32,202 nucleotides of DNA from JAHEJB01 sp041748175 (GTDB lineage: Bacteria > Bacteroidota > Rhodothermia > Rhodothermales > Rubricoccaceae). This document shows, piece after piece, positions 23,742 through 30,866 of the stretch. Below the pieces are notes generated by a model. That model was not told where the DNA came from and ran no database searches. It saw nothing but the letters and a program-made list of their open reading frames with translations. Every line of letters begins with the position of its first letter. Position 1 is the stretch's first letter. The DNA is taken from the NCBI GenBank assembly GCA_041748175.1, contig JBGTDU010000082.1:1-32202 (forward strand), in the 5' to 3' direction. Made by a program: the position numbers and the translations under genes.

Positions 23742-23783
23742 AAAGGCGTCGACCGGACCGTATCCGGACGACGCCTTTTTCTT
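23742..23783 (+). terminator. Rho-independent terminator
   Basis: AAAGGCGTCG pairs perfectly with CGACGCCTTT (ten pairs). Inside, CCGGA pairs with TCCGG after one mismatch. A TTTTTCTT tract follows. It closes the lipoprotein gene and faces the convergent lipoprotein at 23793-24122. Confidence 0.88.
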
Positions 23784-23792
23784 GTGCTGAAC

Positions 23793-24122
23793 TCAAAGGA
23801 TCAGGATCCGGCGCAGTCGAATTCCCTGCACCTCAACGTCCAATCTCCACCGGAAGCCCTGGATCTCCCCGGCCGCAACATGTTCGACAGGCACGTGCAC
23901 CTTGCCTATCCGCTCGTTGTCTACCCCGTAGAGTGTGATCTCCAGCTGCGCGCTGCGCGTCCGTTCGCTCAGATTACGCACGACCCCACTTACGACCTGA
24001 TTTCCGTTTCCCTGGCGGACGAGCCGGATATTCTCAACCGCCATGGGTGGAGAGGTTGCGGAAGGCTTCGCGCATCCAGCAAGCACACACAGAACAGCGG
24101 AAAACAAAACCAGACGGAGCAT
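23793..24122 (-). CDS. FxLYD-like small lipoprotein
   Basis: A 109-residue protein from the ATG at 24120-24122, chosen because MLRLVLFSAVLCVLAGC is a lipoprotein signal (cysteine 17); an upstream start would add 47 residues without structure. The mature part has VVSGVVRNLSERTRSAQLEITLYGVDNERIGKVHVPVEHVAAGEIQGFRWRL. This matches the pattern of FxLYD-type domains (strand, V.G.v.N, then an LYd segment, then an aG..w.F strand). The function of that domain is unknown; it is usually extracytoplasmic. The fold call is tentative. Confidence 0.7.
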   Translation of the reverse strand: MLRLVLFSAVLCVLAGCAKPSATSPPMAVENIRLVRQGNGNQVVSGVVRNLSERTRSAQLEITLYGVDNERIGKVHVPVEHVAAGEIQGFRWRLDVEVQGIRLRRILIL

Positions 24123-24252
24123 ACAGATCAGTGGACGGCCTCGATGCGCTTGAATTTGGAAGATGTTGGGCGTCCCGACCCGACCTAAGATTCGTTCGAT
24201 TTCCCGGCTTAGAAACGTACGCACATCTTTACTCGCCCGCCATGGCTCTGAT

Positions 24253-24360
24253 CCCGAAAGCATTTTTCGGGGGCATGAACGGCACCGACATCATCGGCCT
24301 CTCGGTCATGCCCGAGATAGCCCGAAGGAGCGAAATGTCGACGATCGGGCGTCGTGTCTC
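24253..24360. repeat. Hairpin-rich intergenic element
   Basis: The 288-base gap between ValS and the FxLYD-like gene has no convincing gene but several palindromes: CCCGAAA/TTTCGGG (24253-24271, perfect, loop GCATT), CCGA/TCGG around CATCA, and CGACG/CGTCG (24340-24355) around ATCGGG. The part from about 24305 to 24342 (GTCATGCCCGAG ... GGAGCGAAATGTC) resembles the dispersed GTCATxCCGAG...GCGAGGxATCTC repeats scattered between genes in many bacterial genomes. The family assignment is by memory and weak. Confidence 0.35.
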
Positions 24361-24410
24361 TGACGTTGATGCGTTGCCATGGAAATAGCAGGGCCGTCTT
24401 CTGCTTCTAG

Positions 24411-27059
24411 TCAGTTCAGATCTTGAAGATTCGTCCGCAGCATTTCCAGCTCGGCCCGTGCATCCGCAGCTTTCTGGCGCTCCTTTTCTATGACTTCTGC
24501 CGGTGCGCGGCCAAGGAAACCCTCGTTCGCCAGTTTTTTCTCTACGCTGTTCAGGAAGCCCACTTTTTGGTCGATTTCCTTCCGTAGCCGAACTCGCTCG
24601 ACGCCGAGATCGATCATTCCCGCGAGGGGTACGAAAACTTCGTGGCCTTCTACGACCAAAGCAGCAGATGCCGAGGGCTTCTCGAGCCCCACGCCGACGG
24701 CGAGATTGTCGACGCCCGCCAGCCGTTCGATGTACTGCCGTTGCGCTTCGACGCTGCCCGCGAGACCTTCATCCGAAACGCTGATTTTCACGGCGATGCG
24801 CTTACCGGGCGGCACGTTGTATTGGCTGCGGACCGAGCGAATCCCCGTTATCATCGCTTGAAGGACGCGGAAAAGCTCCGCAGCGTCGGCGTTTGATTCG
24901 GAAGCGTTCACTTCAGGCCATGCGGCCACAATGCACGCATCGCCATCCATACGAGGGCGGAGGCGGTGCCAGAGGGCCTCGGTAATGAAAGGCATGAACG
25001 GATGGAGCAGCTTTATCATCGCCTCGTAGACCTCAATGGCGAGCGCCATCTTCTCCTGGTCCATCTCCTCGCCAGGCACGGGCTTGATGAGTTCTAGGTA
25101 CCAGTCGCAGAAATCACTCCAGAAAAGATCGTAGATATGTGAGACTGCCTCGTTCAAGCGGTAGCGGCTCGCGGCTTCGTCAACCGCCTTGATCGTCTGG
25201 CTGAGGCGCGTCAGTATCCACTTTTCTACGAGTTCGAGTTCATCGAACAATCTCTTGCGGCGATAATCCTTCCCTTCCTCCATAAATCGCCCGAAGACGT
25301 TGAAGGCGTTCCAGATCTTGTTCGCGAAGTTGCGCCCCATCTCAAACTTCGTCGGGTCGAGCTTGATGTCCTGGCCCTGTGCGCAGAGGAGGACCAGCGA
25401 GAAGCGCACCGCGTCCGCGCCATACTGCTCAATCATGTCCAGCGGGTCGATGCCGTTGCCGAGGCTCTTCGACATCCAGCGCCCCTGCTTGTCCTTGATC
25501 ATCCCGGTGATGAAGATGTCGCGGTATGGCACTTCGCCCGTGAAATGCAGGCCGCCCATTATCATTCGCGCGATCCAGAAAAAGAGGATGTCGTATCCGG
25601 AAACGAGTACCGTGGACGGGTAGAACTTCTTGAGTTGCGGAGTTTCCTCCGGCCAGCCGAGCGTAGCAAACGGCCACAACCACGAGGAAAACCACGTGTC
25701 GAGCACGTCCTCATCCTGAACCATTCCCGGAAGGGGTTGATCGACGCTGACGAGGAAGTCGCGGCCTTCGTCAATCTCGCCGTTGGCGTCCGCGTGGTAC
25801 CAAACTGGAATGCGGTGGCCCCACCAGAGCTGGCGGCTGATAGGCCAGTCGCGGACATTCTCGAGCCAGCGGAAGTATTCGTTCTTCCAGCGATCCGGGT
25901 AGAAGGTCACCGTGCCTTCCCGAACCAAGTCCAGTGCCGGATCAGCCAGTGGTTTCATTTTGACATACCACTGGAGCGAGATGAGCGGCTCGATCAATCC
26001 CTTCGACCGGCTGGAAATCGGGACGCTGTGGCGGTAGTCCTCCACCTTGACCAGAAGCCCAGCCGCCGCCAGATCTGCAACGATTTCTTTGCGGGCCACG
26101 AATCGATCGAGACCCGCGTACTTGCCACCAGCTTCGCTGATCGTGGCGTCCGCGTTTAAGATCGAGATGGTCTCCAGACCGTGGCGCTGGCCAATCTCGA
26201 AGTCGTTGACGTCGTGGCCGGGTGTGACTTTCAGAGCGCCCGCACCAAAGTCCATCTTGACATAAGCATCCGAGATAATGGGGATCTCTCGACCCACCAA
26301 TGGCAGCACCGCGCTTCTTCCTACGAGCCCACTATAGCGATCGTCGGCCGGGTGGACAGCGATGGCCGTATCGGCAAGCATGGTCTCGGGCCGCGTAGTG
26401 GCTATGGTAATGTGGCCTTCGCCGGACGCGAGCGGATAACGAATCCACCACAAGTGGCCGTCGCGCTCAACGTTCTCTACCTCTTCGTTGGAGATGACCG
26501 TCTGGTTCTCTGGATCCCAGTTGACCAGGTAGTTGCCCCGATAGATCAACCCGTCTTCGTACAGCTGAACAAAAACGTCCTGCACGGCGCGCGTAAAGCC
26601 TTCGTCCATCGTAAAGCGGGTTCGGCTCCAATCCACGGAGTCACCAAGCTTGCGCTTCTGCTGCCAGATGATGTCGCCGTACTTCTTCTTCCAATCCCAC
26701 ACCCGATCTACGAACGCGGCGCGACCCATCTCTTTGCGCTCCAAGCCTTCTTCGTCGCGCAGCTTCCGCTCTACAACGTTTTGCGTGGCGATGCCGGCAT
26801 GGTCGATGCCCGAAATCCAAAGCACTTCATACCCTTGCATCCGCCGCATACGAATGAGCGCATCCTGAACAGCATCCTGCAAGGCGTGGCCCATGTGCAG
26901 CCTGCCCGTTACGTTCGGCGGCGGCATCGGGATGACAAACGGCTCCTTCCCGGAGTCGGCGTCCGTGTTGAAAAATCCTCCCTCCTCCCAGAACCGATAC
27001 CAGTGATCCTCGATCTCGGAAGGGTTGTAGGCGCTGGGTTTGGAGGTAGTTTCGGCCAT
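24411..27059 (-). CDS. valS: Valyl-tRNA synthetase
   Basis: An 882-residue class Ia synthetase charging tRNA-Val. The start at 27057-27059 (MAETTSKPSAYNPSEIEDHWYRFWEEGGFF) fits the family; 69 upstream in-frame codons do not. The HIGH-type motif is PPNVTGRLHMGHAL (47-60), and an editing (CP1) domain follows. The second signature reads RWMSKSLGN (527-535), with Trp where KMSKS usually has Lys. A helical anticodon-binding domain and a C-terminal coiled coil (VRLRKEIDQKVGFLNSVEKKLANEGFLGRAPAEVIEKER) end the protein. It is a single gene with no visible T-box. Confidence 0.97.
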   Translation of the reverse strand: MAETTSKPSAYNPSEIEDHWYRFWEEGGFFNTDADSGKEPFVIPMPPPNVTGRLHMGHALQDAVQDALIRMRRMQGYEVLWISGIDHAGIATQNVVERKLRDEEGLERKEMGRAAFVDRVWDWKKKYGDIIWQQKRKLGDSVDWSRTRFTMDEGFTRAVQDVFVQLYEDGLIYRGNYLVNWDPENQTVISNEEVENVERDGHLWWIRYPLASGEGHITIATTRPETMLADTAIAVHPADDRYSGLVGRSAVLPLVGREIPIISDAYVKMDFGAGALKVTPGHDVNDFEIGQRHGLETISILNADATISEAGGKYAGLDRFVARKEIVADLAAAGLLVKVEDYRHSVPISSRSKGLIEPLISLQWYVKMKPLADPALDLVREGTVTFYPDRWKNEYFRWLENVRDWPISRQLWWGHRIPVWYHADANGEIDEGRDFLVSVDQPLPGMVQDEDVLDTWFSSWLWPFATLGWPEETPQLKKFYPSTVLVSGYDILFFWIARMIMGGLHFTGEVPYRDIFITGMIKDKQGRWMSKSLGNGIDPLDMIEQYGADAVRFSLVLLCAQGQDIKLDPTKFEMGRNFANKIWNAFNVFGRFMEEGKDYRRKRLFDELELVEKWILTRLSQTIKAVDEAASRYRLNEAVSHIYDLFWSDFCDWYLELIKPVPGEEMDQEKMALAIEVYEAMIKLLHPFMPFITEALWHRLRPRMDGDACIVAAWPEVNASESNADAAELFRVLQAMITGIRSVRSQYNVPPGKRIAVKISVSDEGLAGSVEAQRQYIERLAGVDNLAVGVGLEKPSASAALVVEGHEVFVPLAGMIDLGVERVRLRKEIDQKVGFLNSVEKKLANEGFLGRAPAEVIEKERQKAADARAELEMLRTNLQDLN

Positions 27060-27296
27060 AATTCGGCGGGCGAGATGCAAAGAATCTACACCTGCACCGC
27101 GTGTAGACATGGTGAAGCATTGGATCCAACTCCTCCATGTGAAACCGAGTTTGAGGACCGGGAGCAATCTTTTCGCGCGATTTGAAAGCCAGAACCTTTG
27201 CTTCCATGAACCACACGCAGCGCCAGTGCGTGGTGAAAAGCGGTAGGCTCGATGGCGAGTCGCCAAAGGGCCCGGGTTGATTCACCGCTTTTGCAC

Positions 27297-27326
27297 TTGC
27301 CGGTGTTTATCCGGACGGGCTATGTT
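27297..27326 (+). promoter_or_regulatory. Possible tRNA-Pro promoter
   Basis: TTGCCG and TATGTT are separated by 18 bases and end 14 bases before the tRNA. TATGTTTT also fits the TAnnTTTG element of Bacteroidota-type promoters. The rest of 27060-27340, between valS and the tRNA, shows no gene or repeat. Confidence 0.4.
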
Positions 27327-27340
27327 TTCCATCTACGATT

Positions 27341-27414
27341 CGGGGTGTAGCGCAGCCCGGTAGCGCGCGTCGTTCGGGACGACGAGGTCGTGGGTTCAAA
27401 TCCCGCCACCCCGA
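27341..27414 (+). tRNA. tRNA-Pro (anticodon CGG)
   Basis: A 74-base cloverleaf. The acceptor is CGGGGTG/CACCCCG with the unpaired-type C1-G72 common in proline tRNAs. The D stem is GCGC/GCGC, the anticodon stem CGTCG/CGACG, loop TTCGGGA giving CGG, and the T arm GTGGG-TTCAAAT-CCCGC. The discriminator is A and no CCA is encoded. It reads CCG codons. Confidence 0.97.
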
Positions 27415-27421
27415 CAATGAA

Positions 27422-27452
27422 AACGCCTCCTACGGTTGTCGTGGGAGGCGTT
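27422..27452. terminator. Bidirectional terminator between tRNA-Pro and aceA
   Basis: AACGCCTCCTACG pairs with CGTGGGAGGCGTT (13 pairs with one G-T) around GTTGT. On the minus strand it is followed by TTTTCATT, so it terminates aceBA transcription 44 bases after the aceA stop. On the plus strand it follows tRNA-Pro with a weaker tail. Confidence 0.8.
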
Positions 27453-27495
27453 ATTCGGTTGAGGGCAGCAACGGTTGGAATTACGGTGGAAACGC

Positions 27496-28797
27496 TCAAT
27501 GAAACTGCTCCACCTCGGTCGAGCCGGCCATGGCCGATGTTGCCGCGCTGCCGCCAGTGATGGCGCTGCGGACGCGGTCGAAGTACCCGGTGCCTACTTC
27601 GCGCTGGTGCTTCGTCGCGGTGTAGCCGTCCACTTCGGAAGCGAACTCCGCTTGCTGAAGGCGCGAGTAGGCAAGCATGCCGTCGGCCTTGTAGTTTTTC
27701 GCCAGATCGAACATGCCGTGATTGAGGGCATGGAATCCGGCGAGCGTCACGAACTGGAACTTGTAGCCCATCGCACCTAGCTCGCGCTGAAATTTGGCGA
27801 TGGTGGCTTCGTCGAGGTGCTGCTTCCAGTTGAAGCTCGGCGAACAGTTATAGGCGAGGAGCTGGTCGGGGAACTCCCCACGAATGGCCTCGGCGAAGAT
27901 CCGCGCCTGCTCGAGATCGGGTTTGCTCGTCTCCATCCAGAGAAGATCGGCGTAGGGCGCGTACGCCAACCCGCGAGCGATGCAGGCGTCCATGCCATTG
28001 CGCACATAGAAGAAGCCCTCGGACGTCCGGCCCTCTTCCGCTTTGAGGAACGGGCGGTCGCGATCGTCGATATCCGAAGTGAGGAGAGTCGCCGCATCGG
28101 CATCTGTGCGGGCAACGACGAGCGTGGAAATACCCAAGACATCTGCCGCCAGCCGGGCCGCTGTAAGTGTGCCGATGAACTGGCTCGTAGGCACGAGGAC
28201 CTTCCCACCAAGGTGCCCGCACTTCTTCTCCGCGGCCAACTGGTCCTCGAAGTGGACGCCGGCTGCACCGGCCCCAATCATCGCCTTCATCAACTCGAAC
28301 GCATTGAGCGCACCGCCAAAACCCGCCTCCGCATCTGCCACGATGGGAGCCAGATAATGCGTGTCGTCCGCCGAATCCTCAGCCCAGGCGATCTGGTCCG
28401 CGCGCATGAGCGTATTGTTGATGCGTTCAACGACGCGCGGCACCGAATCCACCGGATACAGGCTTTGGTCGGGGTACATCTGCCCGGCCCTATTGGCGTC
28501 GGCCGCCACTTGCCAGCCTGAAAGGTAGATCGCCTTCAATCCGGCCTTCACCTGCTGAAGGGCCTGGTTGCCGGTGAGCGCGCCGAGCGCGTGTACGTAG
28601 TCGGTTGTGTGGATGAGCTCCCACAATCGCTCTGCACCCATTCGCGCCAGCGTGTGTTCCACAGCAAAAGAACCGCGCAGGCCGATGACATCGCTAGCGG
28701 AATAATCGCGTCGGACGTTCTTCCAACGCGGGTTGGTCGCCCATTCCTGTTCGAGTTGGCGGACGGCTAAGGTGCGAGGATTCTTGGGCAGTTCCAT
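27496..28797 (-). CDS. aceA: Isocitrate lyase
   Basis: A 433-residue enzyme cleaving isocitrate to glyoxylate and succinate, the first glyoxylate-shunt step. The catalytic signature KKCGHLGGK is at 191-199 with C193. Upstream segments ALTGNQALQQVKAGLKAIYLSGWQVAADAN (73-102) and PIVADAEAGFGG with VHFEDQ are classic. The length matches bacterial AceA. It is the second gene of a malate synthase-isocitrate lyase unit (66-base gap), closed by the hairpin at 27422-27452. The divergent regulator beyond aceB probably controls it. Confidence 0.97.
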   Translation of the reverse strand: MELPKNPRTLAVRQLEQEWATNPRWKNVRRDYSASDVIGLRGSFAVEHTLARMGAERLWELIHTTDYVHALGALTGNQALQQVKAGLKAIYLSGWQVAADANRAGQMYPDQSLYPVDSVPRVVERINNTLMRADQIAWAEDSADDTHYLAPIVADAEAGFGGALNAFELMKAMIGAGAAGVHFEDQLAAEKKCGHLGGKVLVPTSQFIGTLTAARLAADVLGISTLVVARTDADAATLLTSDIDDRDRPFLKAEEGRTSEGFFYVRNGMDACIARGLAYAPYADLLWMETSKPDLEQARIFAEAIRGEFPDQLLAYNCSPSFNWKQHLDEATIAKFQRELGAMGYKFQFVTLAGFHALNHGMFDLAKNYKADGMLAYSRLQQAEFASEVDGYTATKHQREVGTGYFDRVRSAITGGSAATSAMAGSTEVEQFH

Positions 28798-28863
28798 GGT
28801 TTTGGGAGTGAGAGGCGAACTGAATGATGTGAGGGAGTATGGACGTCGGGAGGATCGGAGGAC

Positions 28864-30567
28864 CTATGCCGCTTCGTGCACAGGTTCCTTGAGCATTTGG
28901 GCAACTGGCGCGAGTTCGGATGAATTGGAGAGAAACGGGCGCATGTGGGGCTCCAAAAAAATTGATTCGGCATCTGCCGCCGCTTTCCGATAGAGCGCCA
29001 GCTCAGTTTCAACAGATTCCAGCGGCGCATCGCGCAAGGCCGATCGGATCTCTTCAACAATCTTCTCGGTCTCCTCGGTAAACACGGCGCGCACGAGTTC
29101 AGCCGTCACCGCGGATCCGCCTTCCAGAACGACGTTGTGCCGGAGCCACTGCCACGTCTGCGCCCGGCTTATTTCGAGCGTGGCGAGGTCTTCCATCAGG
29201 TCGTCCCAGGCCACACATCCAACATCTTCCTTCCATCCTTTCAGGTAGGCGATGCCCACGCGAACATTTGTTCGAAGCCCACCCATTGTATATGGCCCGG
29301 TGCCCTTCGGCATCAGATCGGGTTTGGAAGGGAGGTCGGGAATGACACCAAGCTGGTTGTCGGCGCCGGCAAGTTTATCGAGGAAGGGCTGCATGGCCGG
29401 GCCGACGAAATACGGGTGGCTGACCCAGCATCCGTCGTGGCCGATTGAGGCTTCGAACTGCTTATCGGCTACCACTTTTTCGGTTTGCCTTTCGCGCGCC
29501 GCGTCGTCGCGGCCAGGCGTGAACGCGGCCATCCCGCCCATCGCGAACGCGCCGTGTTTGTGACAGACGCGGATAAGCTGCTTCGCGTAATCCGTCATCC
29601 AGGGGCGGTTCATGCCGATCGTGGCACGATCCGCCATCACGCGGTCGGGGTGCATCCGAAGGCATTTGATGTCGGAGAAGATCTTGTCCCAACGTCCGCC
29701 ATTGAGCCCCGCACCGTGCTCGCGGATCTCGAAAAGGATTTCCTCCATCTGGAAAGCCGCCGGGAGCGTTTCGATCAAGAACGTGGCTTTGATCGTGCCG
29801 ACGGGCAGATCCAGCGCTTCCTCGGTGAGGGTAAACAGCCGATTCCACCAGCGGGCCTCCAGATAGTGCTCGCACTTCGGCACGTAAAACTTGGGCGTCT
29901 TGCCCTGCTTCACAAGCACCCGCGCCGAGTGGTAGGCGCAAAGTGCAAAGTCGAATAGGCCAGCCGAGACTGGAGTTTGGTCCACGTGCAGGTTCGCTTC
30001 GTTGAGATGGAGTCCACGGACGCGCACCATCAACAGCGGCATATCGTCGGGGTCAAGGCAGTAGGTTTTGATTTCCTCGCCTCCGCTGCTGTACTTGGTA
30101 TGAGTTAAGTCGCCGCGTGCCGCGCCCATCACGTTCTCGACGCCTGCCATCACATTGGCCCACGAGGGTTTCATGCTGTCCTCGAAGTCGAGCATGGCCG
30201 CGTCGGCGCGTGTTCCGTCGGCACCTCGGCTGAGCATGTTGATGACGATCTTGACGTCCGAGACCGGGCCTGTTATTTCGACGCGCCGCCGAAAGAGGTC
30301 GGACGGCAGAGGTGCAACGCGCCAATCGCCATGAGCGGCAGTGTGCTCACGCCCCGAGAGAAAAGCGGGCAAATCACCTCCGTCCCAGGCCGCCTGCAGG
30401 GTCAGCCGTTCGTTGAGAAGGTCCTGCCGCTCTGCTTCCAGCGCGCGGTGCAGACGAACGACAAGCCCAAGTGCCCCATTCTTCAATAGACGGGCTCCAG
30501 TCTCGGAATGCGCCGACGCGTGGATGGTCACGCCGTTTCCGAGAGCGAGGGGTTGGAAGAAGGTCAT
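28864..30567 (-). CDS. aceB: Malate synthase A
   Basis: A 567-residue enzyme condensing glyoxylate with acetyl-CoA to malate, the second glyoxylate-shunt step. Family segments are MLDFEDSMKPSWANV (125-139), VRVRGLHLNE with the active-site Arg (181-190), ATFLIETLPAAFQMEEILFEI (261-281) with the metal-binding Glu, GGRWDKIFSDIKC (290-302), then DGCWVSHPYFVGPA. It is slightly longer than the usual 530-550 residues of the A isoform; the extra length is at the C-terminus. It is the first gene of the aceBA unit and divergent from an ScfR/RamB-like regulator across 299 bases. Confidence 0.97.
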   Translation of the reverse strand: MTFFQPLALGNGVTIHASAHSETGARLLKNGALGLVVRLHRALEAERQDLLNERLTLQAAWDGGDLPAFLSGREHTAAHGDWRVAPLPSDLFRRRVEITGPVSDVKIVINMLSRGADGTRADAAMLDFEDSMKPSWANVMAGVENVMGAARGDLTHTKYSSGGEEIKTYCLDPDDMPLLMVRVRGLHLNEANLHVDQTPVSAGLFDFALCAYHSARVLVKQGKTPKFYVPKCEHYLEARWWNRLFTLTEEALDLPVGTIKATFLIETLPAAFQMEEILFEIREHGAGLNGGRWDKIFSDIKCLRMHPDRVMADRATIGMNRPWMTDYAKQLIRVCHKHGAFAMGGMAAFTPGRDDAARERQTEKVVADKQFEASIGHDGCWVSHPYFVGPAMQPFLDKLAGADNQLGVIPDLPSKPDLMPKGTGPYTMGGLRTNVRVGIAYLKGWKEDVGCVAWDDLMEDLATLEISRAQTWQWLRHNVVLEGGSAVTAELVRAVFTEETEKIVEEIRSALRDAPLESVETELALYRKAAADAESIFLEPHMRPFLSNSSELAPVAQMLKEPVHEAA

Positions 30568-30866
30568 GCGTCGGCCGTGGAGGTGGGCGAAAAAGGAGGG
30601 GCGGGAGCGTACGGCGAAGTTTCGCTACGAGTCAAGTTTTGTTGATCCGCGAACTTCCGTTTTCACGTGGTTACGCTCAGAGCGAACCGAGTAACTTGTC
30701 CGTGAGCGGGTTTTCTGGCGTTCTTGCCGCGGCGAATTCGGCCATACAAGCACAGACCCGATCCCGAACGCCTGATTTTATTTCCGAAAAAGGGAACTGA
30801 GCAGCCATTTTTTACCGGTATGTCGGCGACCGATCTTTCGCAAACCCTCTGCATGCTGGCTCCGCC
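30568..30866. promoter_or_regulatory. Divergent control region of aceBA and the ScfR-like regulator
   Basis: No gene fits these 299 bases. Related motifs recur: GCGAA-GT-TTCGC (30614-30625), GCGAACTT in inverted sense (30649-30656), and TTTCGCAAA (30836-30844), which lies 23 bases before the regulator ATG. The last resembles the AACTTTGCAAA-type site of corynebacterial RamB. These are candidate operators by position and similarity only; no clear -33/-7 promoter was found. Confidence 0.4.

Noticed and set aside
24242..24388. Possible 48-codon plus-strand gene after valS
   Set aside because: No ribosome site, no family likeness, and the region is full of palindromes that explain the lack of stops.
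26181..27185. 334-codon open frame on the plus strand
   Set aside because: It is antisense to the N-terminal part of valS and has no recognisable domain.
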